NCBI RefSeq assembly: GCF_024741135.1
Contig: NZ_JANSUY010000019.1
Location: forward strand, 90,002-154,001
Direction: 5' to 3'
Length of the DNA: 64,000 bases
From: Aquiflexum gelatinilyticum
Lineage (GTDB): Bacteria; Bacteroidota; Bacteroidia; Cytophagales; Cyclobacteriaceae
The notes under the pieces were generated by a model that saw only the letters and a program-made list of their open reading frames with translations, was not told where the DNA came from and ran no database searches. Shown piece by piece: positions 35,012 to 44,993 of the stretch; the first letter of the stretch is position 1; every line of letters starts with the position of its first letter. The position numbers and the translations under genes are program-made.

Positions 35012-36964
35012 ATGGCCACAGACCATTCATTGACAGACTTCATCCGTAATATTCTTTCCGCCAACGAGCTTAAATTATCTATCAAAGACAAAGCTTTTAT
35101 TGCGCGGCTGAATGCCGGAATGGCTTCCATCACCCACTTATACTATCAGATTTACAGTACCCATCCCCAAAAGGATGAACTCTTTGAACAATTGATAGCG
35201 ACTCTAGTCCGTGCCTACCAATCCCGGGAAAAGGACCTTTGCAAAAGGGATGAAGAAAAAGCCAAAAAAGGACATTGGTTTTTGAGCAATGAACTTGTCG
35301 GTATGAGTCTCTATGTGGACCGTTTTGCGGGGAATCTGCCGCAACTAAAAACCAAACTTCCCTACCTAGAGGAACTCGGAGTTAACTTCCTGCACCTGAT
35401 GCCGATTTTTGAAAGCCCTGAAGGTGAAAGTGATGGCGGATATGCTGTATCGGATTTCCGAAAGGTGGATAAGAAGTTTGGCATATTGGAGGATTTGATT
35501 GGGTTGAGAAAAGAAATGCAGCAAAAAGGGATGTACATGATGCTGGACATTGTCCTCAACCATACTTCCCACAGGCATGAATGGGCCGAAAAAGCCAAAT
35601 CCGGAGATCCTTATTTTCAGGATTTCTTTTACATGTTTGACAACAGGTGGATTCCTAATCAATATGAGGAGAAGATGCCTGAGATTTTCCCCGAAGCTGC
35701 AGCAGGCAATTTTACCTATGTGGAGGAATGTCAAAAATGGGTCATGACGGTTTTCCATAATTACCAGTGGGATCTCAATTACATGAATCCTCTGGTCTTT
35801 AGGGAAATGTTGGACAACGTCCTGTTTTATGCCAATCTCGGCGTGGATGTGCTGCGGGTGGATGCTCCGGCATTTATCTGGAAAGAAACAGGAACCACTT
35901 CTCAAAATCTCCCTCAGGTACATACACTGCTACAGTTGATCAAGGAATGCGTCCTCGTGGCTGCTCCGGGAATGGCGATATTGGGAGAAGCCATTGTCGC
36001 ACCAAAGGAAATCATCAAATACTTTGGGACAGGGGATTACACTGCAAAGGAATGTGATTTTGCCTACAACGCCACCCATATGGCGTTGCAATGGGACATG
36101 CTTGCCACCGGCGAAACCGACGTGATGCTTGCCGCCCAACATGCGATTTTGGAAAAACCCTTTGGAACCTCCTGGATTTCTTATACCCGATGCCACGACG
36201 ATATCGGGATGGGTTATGAAGATTATATGATTGAAATGACCGGTAAAACACCATTCAGGCACCGCAGGTATTTGATGGATTATTATTCCGGAAATCTTCC
36301 CGGCACCCCGGCTAGAGGAGCACTATTTTCTTTCAATCCCAAAACCGGTGATGCCAGAATCAGTGGCACATTGGCTTCTTTGTGTGGGCTTGAAAAATCA
36401 CTGTATGAAAATGATTCCCAAGGAAAAGACATTTCCATCCAAAAAATCATCCTGATGCAGGCGCATTCCCTATTTCTTGGCGGAATGCCGATGCTGTACT
36501 ACGGAGATGAAATAGGGTATACCAATGATTACAGCTTCAGTGATGATCCGGGAAAAAGCTACGACAACAGATGGCTGCACAGGCCTTTGATTGATTGGGA
36601 AAAAGCAAACAGAAGAAATGAAGAAGGAACGGTCGAAAACAGGATTTTCTCCCAAATGCAGGCATTGATCAAAATCCGAAAGAACCTGCCTGTGATCGGA
36701 GATTACAAAAACCTCACTTGGATATCGCCGCACAACACCCACATCGCGGCTTTTTTAAGATCTTTTGAAGGAAAGTCATTTTATGGGGTTTTCAATTTCA
36801 GCGACAAATACCAAAACCTGACTTGGTATGCATTCAGGGAAAAAGGAGAGTCTCCTGAATCACTGTTCGATCATTGGTCGCAAAAAGAAATTCAGGTAGG
36901 TCCTGACCATGAATACCTTTGGCTTGAGCCTTATCAGTTTTGTTTGTTGGAGCCAAGACAGTAG
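35012..36964 (+). CDS. Amylosucrase/sucrose hydrolase-type GH13 enzyme
   Basis: A 650-residue GH13 enzyme of the amylosucrase subfamily (GH13_4). I choose ATG at 35012 (MATDHSLTDF): the frame is open further upstream, but that part overlaps the transporter gene. The helical N-terminal domain (about 1-90) is followed by the barrel: SPEGESDGGYAVSDFRKVD, MLDIVLNHTSHRHEW, VDVLRVDAPAF (nucleophile Asp about 284), ILGEAIVAP (acid/base Glu about 326) and TRCHDDIG (third acid about 395). The C-terminal beta domain is complete. Amylosucrases use sucrose to build alpha-1,4-glucan and release fructose; hydrolases of the same subfamily split sucrose. No signal peptide, so it acts in the cytoplasm on imported sucrose. 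Confidence 0.9.
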   Translation: MATDHSLTDFIRNILSANELKLSIKDKAFIARLNAGMASITHLYYQIYSTHPQKDELFEQLIATLVRAYQSREKDLCKRDEEKAKKGHWFLSNELVGMSLYVDRFAGNLPQLKTKLPYLEELGVNFLHLMPIFESPEGESDGGYAVSDFRKVDKKFGILEDLIGLRKEMQQKGMYMMLDIVLNHTSHRHEWAEKAKSGDPYFQDFFYMFDNRWIPNQYEEKMPEIFPEAAAGNFTYVEECQKWVMTVFHNYQWDLNYMNPLVFREMLDNVLFYANLGVDVLRVDAPAFIWKETGTTSQNLPQVHTLLQLIKECVLVAAPGMAILGEAIVAPKEIIKYFGTGDYTAKECDFAYNATHMALQWDMLATGETDVMLAAQHAILEKPFGTSWISYTRCHDDIGMGYEDYMIEMTGKTPFRHRRYLMDYYSGNLPGTPARGALFSFNPKTGDARISGTLASLCGLEKSLYENDSQGKDISIQKIILMQAHSLFLGGMPMLYYGDEIGYTNDYSFSDDPGKSYDNRWLHRPLIDWEKANRRNEEGTVENRIFSQMQALIKIRKNLPVIGDYKNLTWISPHNTHIAAFLRSFEGKSFYGVFNFSDKYQNLTWYAFREKGESPESLFDHWSQKEIQVGPDHEYLWLEPYQFCLLEPRQ

Positions 36965-37140
36965 AGGTAGGATTTTGTGATTTAGGTTTTTTGGCAGTTG
37001 TATTTGTTTAAAAGTAAGGAATCAGTATAAGGGAGTCTGAAAAATTCCACTGATCAAAAATCAATATTTTCAGGGTCGATAAAAGAATATATTGCTTTCT
37101 GTTGATTGGAGAGGATAATTTCTAATCACCTCAAGCCTAT

Positions 37141-39579
37141 TTGATAAACCTAATTTCAGACCTTACTTTGAACCCGCACCTGAATCCATCAAAATCCCGA
37201 TCCAAGGTTTTGGTTTTAGTCATTACCTCAATTTTGCTATTGTTATTTGCTCCCCTTCATGCGCAGCAGGGAGGCAAGGGGAAAGTGACAGGAAAAATCA
37301 CAGATGCCAATTCAGGAAATCCCCTTTCGTTTGCTACAGTAGCCATCTATAAAAGTCCCGAGCAGCTTGTGGAGGGGAATATCACGGATGACAAAGGCGA
37401 ATTCACCATCGATATTCCTTTTGGAACATACTATGCTTTGATAGAATTTATGGGTTTTGAGCCTTTCAAAAGTCCCGAATTCCAAGTTACCAAAGAGCAG
37501 CCGGTATACCGTTTTGAATCTCTGAAGCTCAGTCCGACCATGAGCAACCTATCGGAGGTGGTCGTGGAAGGTGAAAAGGCTTTTATGGAACTTGCTTTGG
37601 ACAAAAGGGTATTCAACGTCGGTGAGGATTTGGCCAATGCCGGTCGGACGACTGCCGATATTCTGATGAACCTGCCTTCGGTGTCGGTAGATACGGAAGG
37701 AAATGTCAGCCTGAGAGGATCCGGAAATGTGCGGATACTGATCGATGGGAAGCCTTCAGGTTTGGTCAGTTTCAAAGGCAGCCGTGGACTGCAACAACTA
37801 CCGGCGAGTATGGTCGAAAGTGTCGAGGTCATCACCAATCCCTCCGCAAAATATGAAGCAGAAGGGATGGCGGGCGTGATCAATATCATTCTGAAAAAAG
37901 ACAACAACCAAGGCTTCAACGGTTCTTTTGAAGCTACAGTAGGCGATCCTCTCAATCTTGGATTGGCTGCCAACCTGAATTACAGGCACAAGAAAATCAA
38001 TTGGTTTGTCAATTATGGCTTGGCCAAAAGACGACAGCCACGAAACGGGACCTTGTTTCAGGAAGCTTTTGGAGGAAATACTCTTTTCATTTCTGACCAA
38101 TCCACCACGGGTGTAGTCAATAGCCTCAACAACAATATCCGGGCGGGATTGGATTATTATTTCAATGAAAAAAGCATCCTGACAGGTTCGTATCTGTGGA
38201 GGAGAAGTGATGCGCACAGGATCACCGATATCAGGTATGACGATTACATTTTTTCCAAAGACAATCTCCAGAGCTACAGCAAAAGAAGGCAGGACGAGAC
38301 CGAAATGGAACCCAATTCGGAAATCATCGTGAGCTACAAACGCTCATTTGAACAGAAAGGGCACGATTTTACTGCCGCATTTACCTACCTGGATTATTGG
38401 GAAAATTCCGATCAGTTGTTTACCGAGGATACTTTTTCTCCTGAGGGGGTGATAGAACCAGGACAATCCTTGGTACAGACTTCGGTCAATGATGAGTTTG
38501 AAAAGCAATACCTCATTCAGATCGATTACACCAAACCGATTGGTACCGGCGGCGGAAAATTTGAAACAGGATTGAGGAGCAGTTTTAGGAATATGGAAAA
38601 TGATTTTACTGTGGAGGAAAAGAATGAGAACGGTGATTTTTTTCCAATTCCCGGGCTTGACAATATCTTTCTCTATGAAGAAAATATCCATGCCATCTAT
38701 GGCATTTTGGGTAACAAATCCAACAAATTTAGCTATCAGGGCGGATTGCGTACGGAATTGACAGATGTAACGACCACTTTGGTCAAAACCAACGAAGTCA
38801 ACCCGAGGAATTATGTCAATCTCTTTCCAAGTGCCCATTTAACCTACAATGTCAGCAAAGAAAACGCCTTTCAGCTAAGCTACAGCAGAAGAGTGAGAAG
38901 GCCTGTGTACAATGACCTGAGTCCATTTGTGACTTTTTCAGATGCAAGAAATTTCTTCAGTGGAAATCCAGACCTTGAACCCGAATTTACCGATGCTTTT
39001 GAATTGGGCCATATCAAATATTTTGAGAAAGGGTCACTTTTTTCGACCGTGTATTACAGGGATACCAAAGACAAAATCGACAGGATCAGGACAGTCGATA
39101 ACCAAGGAAATGCCATTACAATCACAGAAAACCTCAATTCTGAAAAGGCTTATGGAATTGAATTCACGACCGATTATGCCATTTTCCCTTGGTGGAAGGC
39201 AGATATCAATTTCAACTTTTTCTATGCCAAAATAGACGGGAGTAATATTCAGGACGACTTTGTGGCTACTACTGTTTCTTGGTATGCGAGACAGAATTCC
39301 CGGTTTATTTTTGGAAAGGGGTACGATATCCAATTGAGGGCCAATTACCAAGCAAATCAAAAAACGGCGCAGGGAGAGCGAAAATCCATCTTCTTTATGG
39401 ATTTGTCAGGAAGCAAGGATGTCCTGAAAGGAAGGGGAAAGTTGATTTTGACAATCGCTGATATTTTTAATTCCCGCAGAGACAGGTTTATCACCGAAGG
39501 GGAGGGTTTTGTGACAGTGGGTGATTTCCAGAATGTGGTCAGACAGATCAATCTGACCTTAAATTACAGGATCAAATAG
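37141..39579 (+). CDS. Outer-membrane beta-barrel receptor with carboxypeptidase-regulatory-like domain
   Basis: An 812-residue outer-membrane protein. The first start is TTG at 37141; TTG at 37168 is also possible, and no upstream ATG exists. A signal peptide ends about residue 42 (LHAQQ). Then come a carboxypeptidase-regulatory-like beta-sandwich (about 48-135, GKVTGKITDANSGNPLSFAT), a TonB-dependent-receptor plug (about 140-255, LMNLPSVSVDTEGNVSLRGSGNVRILIDGKPSG), and a 14- to 22-strand barrel of the outer membrane beta-barrel family (OMP_b-brl_3) with a C-terminal LTLNYRIK ending. No SusD partner is adjacent, so it is not a classic SusCD pair. Ligand unknown. Confidence 0.88.
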   Translation: MINLISDLTLNPHLNPSKSRSKVLVLVITSILLLLFAPLHAQQGGKGKVTGKITDANSGNPLSFATVAIYKSPEQLVEGNITDDKGEFTIDIPFGTYYALIEFMGFEPFKSPEFQVTKEQPVYRFESLKLSPTMSNLSEVVVEGEKAFMELALDKRVFNVGEDLANAGRTTADILMNLPSVSVDTEGNVSLRGSGNVRILIDGKPSGLVSFKGSRGLQQLPASMVESVEVITNPSAKYEAEGMAGVINIILKKDNNQGFNGSFEATVGDPLNLGLAANLNYRHKKINWFVNYGLAKRRQPRNGTLFQEAFGGNTLFISDQSTTGVVNSLNNNIRAGLDYYFNEKSILTGSYLWRRSDAHRITDIRYDDYIFSKDNLQSYSKRRQDETEMEPNSEIIVSYKRSFEQKGHDFTAAFTYLDYWENSDQLFTEDTFSPEGVIEPGQSLVQTSVNDEFEKQYLIQIDYTKPIGTGGGKFETGLRSSFRNMENDFTVEEKNENGDFFPIPGLDNIFLYEENIHAIYGILGNKSNKFSYQGGLRTELTDVTTTLVKTNEVNPRNYVNLFPSAHLTYNVSKENAFQLSYSRRVRRPVYNDLSPFVTFSDARNFFSGNPDLEPEFTDAFELGHIKYFEKGSLFSTVYYRDTKDKIDRIRTVDNQGNAITITENLNSEKAYGIEFTTDYAIFPWWKADINFNFFYAKIDGSNIQDDFVATTVSWYARQNSRFIFGKGYDIQLRANYQANQKTAQGERKSIFFMDLSGSKDVLKGRGKLILTIADIFNSRRDRFITEGEGFVTVGDFQNVVRQINLTLNYRIK

Positions 39580-39580
39580 G

Positions 39581-40315
39581 TCATAATTTCCGGGTCCTTT
39601 TCTCAAGTTTTGCAATTTTTTCCTGAAACTGTAACTCCAACTCATCGATGAAGGTCAGCGGATCTTCATAATTTTTTAATACATGGTAGAGGTAATTGGC
39701 CTCCAGTTCTTGAAGTTTTTTTGTCAAAGTTCCTTTTTTTGAAATCAGTGACTCCAACCTGATTTTTGGATTCACATTTGGCATTTCAAATGGCCTGTTT
39801 TCTGAGGAGGGATTGGCAAGGATGATAGTTTGGTAAAAATCCAACAAGGCCTCCAAGTCACTGTTTTTGTAGATGCCATTCAGTTGGGCAGTGAGGTCAG
39901 TGGCGTTTTTGATGGCATCCTCTTCCTGATTTGTCCCGATTTTGTCAGGATGAACATGAACCACTGCTTCTTTGTACAATCGTTTGAGTTCCAGTGCTTC
40001 TTCTTGGTTGGTAGGTTTTTCTGTTTTGTTTATTTTTTTTGTTGTGATAGATTGGATCGGTTCTTTATAGTTTTTCCCACGCCTCTTTTGTTCGAGTCTT
40101 TTTTCTTTTTTCAATTGTTGTCTTTCTTTCATTTTATGGTTGAGAACAATCAGCCGGGAAATGAGAAGATTAAGCTTTGCACGGATGGTGTTTTCAAAGG
40201 TCTGGATTTGTGTTTTAATGACGGAAATATTGGCCTCGAGTCCGGTTATTTCTTCCAATAATTTTTGGATCGAATCCGGATTTTTTGGAGACTCAGTTTT
40301 GCTTAATTCACCCAT
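39581..40315 (-). CDS. Coiled-coil protein with J-domain-like segment
   Basis: A 244-residue cytoplasmic protein. An N-terminal coiled coil (about 14-65) and a basic stretch (KKEKRLEQKRRGKN) lead to a J-domain-like motif LKRLYKEAVVHVHPDKIG (about 110-127, with the HPD signature), and a C-terminal coiled coil follows (about 180-240). The J-domain is partial: helix II and the HPD loop are visible, while helix I is not clear. HPD proteins stimulate Hsp70 ATPase, so a specialised co-chaperone is possible. It ends 1 nt from the convergent receptor gene. Function unproven. Confidence 0.72.
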   Translation of the reverse strand: MGELSKTESPKNPDSIQKLLEEITGLEANISVIKTQIQTFENTIRAKLNLLISRLIVLNHKMKERQQLKKEKRLEQKRRGKNYKEPIQSITTKKINKTEKPTNQEEALELKRLYKEAVVHVHPDKIGTNQEEDAIKNATDLTAQLNGIYKNSDLEALLDFYQTIILANPSSENRPFEMPNVNPKIRLESLISKKGTLTKKLQELEANYLYHVLKNYEDPLTFIDELELQFQEKIAKLEKRTRKL

Positions 40316-40840
40316 ACTTTTTTTTCTTAATATTGACTATTTTGAAATGAGTCAGAATGGAAATTGGAGAAAATTTTTGATAAAATTCCTCTCAACGAGG
40401 GTCGAGGGGAAAAAAATATATTTTTTTTCAAAAAAAAATTTGAGTGGATTTTCAACAAATCCGAGAATTTGTAAAAAAGCTGGAATTTTTGTTTTGTCAC
40501 TTTTTTGGAATTCATCACTACTCCTTTGCACTTTATGCCCCTACGGCTTAAAATCGCCATTTTACCAAAAATTAATTTGAATGATTTCCTTTTTCCGTAG
40601 TGCTTTTTTGATAATATTTCCATGGATAAGATTCTTGTTAAAATATTATTTTTTCCAAACTATCTATGTACTTTAGCCCAATAAATGATCTATCTGTCAT
40701 TGTTTGGCAAGTCACCCGAAGTGCCAATAGTGGGAAATTAGCCTAAAAGCCCCTAGTAAAAACTCGACCTGGATTTATGAAAATCGCTGTTAGAGTTGCC
40801 TATTTTAGTTAATAAATTTCTACCCTAAATAAGATTGTTC
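40316..40840. other. AT-rich intergenic region
   Basis: Between divergent genes; 525 bp with no supportable gene. It contains a strong A/T tract with an 18-nt palindrome of seven A, TATA and seven T at 40410-40427 followed by an A9 run, likely intrinsically bent DNA. A TActTTAG sequence at about 40670-40677, one base off the -7 element, is a weak promoter candidate for the adhesin operon. Confidence 0.45.
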
Positions 40841-43800
40841 ATGAAGCAATTTTGCAAACAATCTGTTTTGCTTGTAGTCCTGATTATCTCCTGGTTTCAG
40901 GTCCATGCCTACTCAGATTTTTTTCATTCTCATTTAATCCCTTCCTTTTCTGAAGAAAAAATGGAAGCTGGAGCTGATGTGCTTTCAGGAGCCAATTCCA
41001 ATACTTATGGTGTTGATGCTACAGGTGAGGCTGCAGCAGGATTGGAAGTTTTTAAAGTTTCCAATGTGATTATAGTGCAGGCGGGTGGAGAGATTCTTTA
41101 TACGATCAATGTGGTGAATAATGGACCTGATGCCGCCACCAATGTCACTGTTACTGATGTGCTTCCTGTGGGGACATCCTTTGTTACAGCTACCAATGGA
41201 GGTACATTTCAAGCCGGGACTGTAACCTGGGAATTTCCCAGCATAGCCGCAGGTGAAACCCAAGTTTTGACCGTCAGGGTATTGGTCAATCTAGGTGTAA
41301 CAGAAGGTACTGTCCTAATCAATAAGGCACAGGCTTCAAGTCCCGACGATCCTGCTTCTCCGAAGGTTTCCAATAATGCCCAAGTGACAGTACTCAAAGG
41401 TATCAAGCCAATTATTGATATCACCAAAACCTCAAGTGGAAGTACCGTAAGGCTTGGAGAAACCATTACTTATACCATTAGGGTATCGAATTCCGGAAAT
41501 GCCTTTGCCACTGGAGTGGCTATTTCGGATGTGCTGCCGACAGGAACTACTTTTGTATCTACCAATAGGGGAGGAGTCCATTCAAATGGAACAGTGAATT
41601 GGAACATAGGCCTGCTTTCCCCCGGTCAGACCATTGATATTACATTAGTAGTTTTGGTAAATGGAAACTTTGTGGGAGGTGAAGTCCTCAGCAATATAGC
41701 AACAGCAGTAAGCCCTTCAGATCCTGATACCCCAAAGAACTCTGCCCCAAGTCAGGTTACTGTAGAAGAAGTCAAACCTGAAATCGAGGTTACAAAAAAA
41801 GCAAATGCTCCTACCGTTTTTGCAGGCGAATTTATTTCCTACACCATTGAAGTAACCAATTTTGGTACGGCACCTGCCACCAATGTCACTATCACAGATC
41901 AATTGCCGGCAGGTACATTTTTTATCTCTGCTGACAATTCCGTAACCCACAATGCAGGTACTGTTACCTGGACTGTGGGGACAATCAATCCCGGAGTTAC
42001 TGTACAGGTGAATCTTGTCGTCCAGGTCGGACTTACAGTGCCAAACGGTACAATTATCATCAATGGAATCAGGGTGCAAAGCCCGGACCTTGCAATTCCC
42101 GTACTAAACCAACCTGATCCTGACAACGAGGTTACTGTGGTTTCCTTGCCCGAACTTGTTGTCACCAAATCAGCTGCATCTCCAAAAGTCAATCCCGGTA
42201 ATACCATTTCCTATACCATAACGGTTTTTAATCTTGGTACCGCAGACGCCCAAGATGTCCTCATTACGGATGTTTTGCCTACGGGAACTACTTTTTTGAA
42301 TGCGGATAATGGCGGTGTTCACAATAATGGAACCGTAACCTGGACCATCGCAGACTTGCCGATAGGAGAGCAGGTAGAACTTATACTTACTGTCACTGCT
42401 GATCAAAATCTTACTGACGGGACTCAAATAAGTAATGTCGCCTCTGCTGTCAGCCCCGCCGATCCGGCCAATACCAGCACCTCCGACCCAAGTGTAGTTA
42501 CAGTGGAGGTTATTGCGCCGGTTTTGGATATCAACAAAATACCCGGAAGCTTAACTGTCAATGCCGGAGAGGATATTACCTATACCATCTCAGTAAGGAA
42601 TACAGGAAATGCCCCTGCCACCAATCTGACAGTGACTGATCCTTTGCCTACAAATACCACTTTTGTTTCGGCGGATAATGGAGGCACTGTCACCGCAGGA
42701 GTGGTAACATGGACTTTGGGAACTTTGGAAGCAGGAAACACCATTGATTTGATTTTAGTGGTAAAAGTTGATCCAAGTACAGCTGCCGGAACCAAAATAA
42801 AGAACATTGCAACTGCGGACAGTCCGGACAACCTTGAGGGTCCTATTGAAAGCAGTGCAGATCCAAGTCTGGAAGTTACGGTTGAAAATTTGGCAACTTT
42901 GGAAATATCCAAAGCGGCCGACAGACCGACCATCCGTTCAGGGCAAAATATTGTCTATACAATTTCGGTCATCAATAATGGGCCTAGCGATGCCCTTGGA
43001 GTCATAGTGGATGATGTGCTTCCTGCGGGAACAGTTTTTGTAAGTGCCACGAATGGAGGTGTCTTTGCAAACGGGATAGTCCAATGGTCTTTGGGTACAA
43101 TTGAGGCTGGAGACCAAATCAACCTTCAGGTAACAGTGACTTCATTGGCTGCCCTTCCAGATGCCACAGTAATCAGTAATACCGCTGAAGTCAGCAGTCC
43201 TTCAGATTTAACAAGCCCTAAATCCTCCGAACCAAGTATTGTCACCATTGACAACAGCTCGCCAATTCTCGAAATTACCAAAACTCCGGATGCCAATACC
43301 ACCCTTGCAGGAGATGAAATAATTTACACCATTACAGTCAGCAATACGGGAAATGCACCTGCTACCAATGTTGCGGTTACAGACGTACTTCCTGCAGGGA
43401 CTACTTTCATTGCCACAGGGAATGGAGGAACCCATGATGCCGGTATAGTCACATGGCTTTTGGGAACCATCGAGCCAGGAGAATCTATCGTTTTGGTTTT
43501 GGCTGTGAAAGTTGGGGAAGATGTCTTAGCAGGTACCAAAATCCAGAATATAGCGGAAGCAGATAGTCCTGATGACCTGAATGATCCGGTTGAAAGTAGC
43601 TCAGATCCTGCTTTGGAAGTCGAAATCATTACTTCTGCCGAATTGACGATCACCAAAACTACTCCTCTTCCGGAAGTTTTGGCTGGAGCAGAAATTGTAT
43701 ACACCATTTCCATTCAAAACAATGGTCCAAGTACAGCTAGAAACATCACTGTTTCTGATGCCCTTCCTGCTTCGACTGCTTTTGTCAGTGCCGACAATGG

Positions 43801-44989
43801 AGGCGTACATGCAAACGGAATAGTGACATGGACAATCCCAACCCTCAATGCAGGTGAAAAGCTAGACATTATTCTTACTGTAAATGCATTGGACGGGCTT
43901 GCTACAGGAGTTGTGATTTCAAATATTGCCTCTGCGACTTCCCCAACTGACCCCGATAGTCCCCATATCTCAGAACCAAGTATAGTCACGATAAACAATT
44001 CGCTTGAAGATACTGAAGTCACTGTTTCAAAGGAGGTTTCAGTTGCCTCAGCTTCCCCGGGCGATATGGTGGAATATACCATTGAGGTGACCAATATTGG
44101 TGATTTTGATGCCAAAGATTTGGTAATCACTGATACGATTCCGGACGGATTGATGCCATTGTCTGCTTCAAATCAAGGAATTATTGAAGACAATACCGTC
44201 ACTTGGAATATTCCAACGATCCCAACTGGAGAAACCCTCACTTTGACAGTTTCTGTAATGGTAACTTTGGAAGAGGGTTCCATCATCAATGAGGTGCAGG
44301 TCACAGGCTCTAATTTTGAGGATGTAGAAGCCGCCTCTCCTGCTTTGACATTGAATCAGGTAGACCTTCAACTTTCCAAAGAAGTATCCGCCAATGTCGT
44401 AGCCAAGGGAAGTACTTTTCTTTACAAACTGACAGTGGAGAATATCAGCGATACCAAAGCTACCCTTGTAGTACTGACTGACACTTTACCTGAGGGAGTT
44501 AAGTACAAAAATGCAACAGCCTCAAAAGGAACTCCAAATTATGACATCGCGGAGAATGCGGTCATTCTGGAAATAGAAGAAATCCTTCCGGGCGAAATAG
44601 TCACCCTTGAAATAGAAGTAACCGCTGAGGTAGTTGCAGATGTCACCAATATCGCTGATGTGATTTCGAATGAAAAGGATTCAAATGACTTGGATAATCA
44701 GGCCTCAGTTTCTCACCGTCAATTAGAGTTCTTGATACCAAACGCATTTTCACCTAATGGGGACGGCATCAATGAAGAATGGGTAGTCAAGGGACTTTTG
44801 GATATATATCCAAACAATAAATTGGTAATTGTAAACAGGTTAGGGGTAGAAGTATTCAGAACCGACAATTATAAGAATGATTGGAGTGGTCAAGGCGTAG
44901 GCGAAGGTACCTATTTCTATCAGTTGACCCTTTCAGGACAGGATGGCAAGGAAGAAGTTTTCACCGGTTATCTGACCGTAATTAAGTAG
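40841..44989 (+). CDS. Giant DUF11-repeat surface adhesin with type IX secretion sorting domain
   Basis: A 1382-residue secreted protein (ATG at 40841; a TTG two codons upstream is less likely). After a signal peptide (about 1-26) and a 45-residue spacer come ten tandem DUF11 (conserved repeat) domains of 115-125 residues, each with a TxxxGxxIxYTIxVxNxG start and a TDVLPxGTxF core. The C-terminal 85 residues (LIPNAFSPNGDGINEEW ... GYLTVIK) are a gliding-motility-type sorting domain (type B) for the type IX secretion system. Such proteins are adhesins or matrix components. PorP/SprF follows 4 nt downstream, as is usual for type B substrates. Repeats 5-6 and 7-8 look like a duplicated pair. Confidence 0.93.
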   Translation: MKQFCKQSVLLVVLIISWFQVHAYSDFFHSHLIPSFSEEKMEAGADVLSGANSNTYGVDATGEAAAGLEVFKVSNVIIVQAGGEILYTINVVNNGPDAATNVTVTDVLPVGTSFVTATNGGTFQAGTVTWEFPSIAAGETQVLTVRVLVNLGVTEGTVLINKAQASSPDDPASPKVSNNAQVTVLKGIKPIIDITKTSSGSTVRLGETITYTIRVSNSGNAFATGVAISDVLPTGTTFVSTNRGGVHSNGTVNWNIGLLSPGQTIDITLVVLVNGNFVGGEVLSNIATAVSPSDPDTPKNSAPSQVTVEEVKPEIEVTKKANAPTVFAGEFISYTIEVTNFGTAPATNVTITDQLPAGTFFISADNSVTHNAGTVTWTVGTINPGVTVQVNLVVQVGLTVPNGTIIINGIRVQSPDLAIPVLNQPDPDNEVTVVSLPELVVTKSAASPKVNPGNTISYTITVFNLGTADAQDVLITDVLPTGTTFLNADNGGVHNNGTVTWTIADLPIGEQVELILTVTADQNLTDGTQISNVASAVSPADPANTSTSDPSVVTVEVIAPVLDINKIPGSLTVNAGEDITYTISVRNTGNAPATNLTVTDPLPTNTTFVSADNGGTVTAGVVTWTLGTLEAGNTIDLILVVKVDPSTAAGTKIKNIATADSPDNLEGPIESSADPSLEVTVENLATLEISKAADRPTIRSGQNIVYTISVINNGPSDALGVIVDDVLPAGTVFVSATNGGVFANGIVQWSLGTIEAGDQINLQVTVTSLAALPDATVISNTAEVSSPSDLTSPKSSEPSIVTIDNSSPILEITKTPDANTTLAGDEIIYTITVSNTGNAPATNVAVTDVLPAGTTFIATGNGGTHDAGIVTWLLGTIEPGESIVLVLAVKVGEDVLAGTKIQNIAEADSPDDLNDPVESSSDPALEVEIITSAELTITKTTPLPEVLAGAEIVYTISIQNNGPSTARNITVSDALPASTAFVSADNGGVHANGIVTWTIPTLNAGEKLDIILTVNALDGLATGVVISNIASATSPTDPDSPHISEPSIVTINNSLEDTEVTVSKEVSVASASPGDMVEYTIEVTNIGDFDAKDLVITDTIPDGLMPLSASNQGIIEDNTVTWNIPTIPTGETLTLTVSVMVTLEEGSIINEVQVTGSNFEDVEAASPALTLNQVDLQLSKEVSANVVAKGSTFLYKLTVENISDTKATLVVLTDTLPEGVKYKNATASKGTPNYDIAENAVILEIEEILPGEIVTLEIEVTAEVVADVTNIADVISNEKDSNDLDNQASVSHRQLEFLIPNAFSPNGDGINEEWVVKGLLDIYPNNKLVIVNRLGVEVFRTDNYKNDWSGQGVGEGTYFYQLTLSGQDGKEEVFTGYLTVIK

Positions 44990-44993
44990 CGTT

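Noticed and set aside
40327..40623. 98-codon minus-strand frame in the gap before the adhesin operon
   Set aside because: Lys/Phe-rich low-complexity translation produced by A/T tracts; no start context and no domain.
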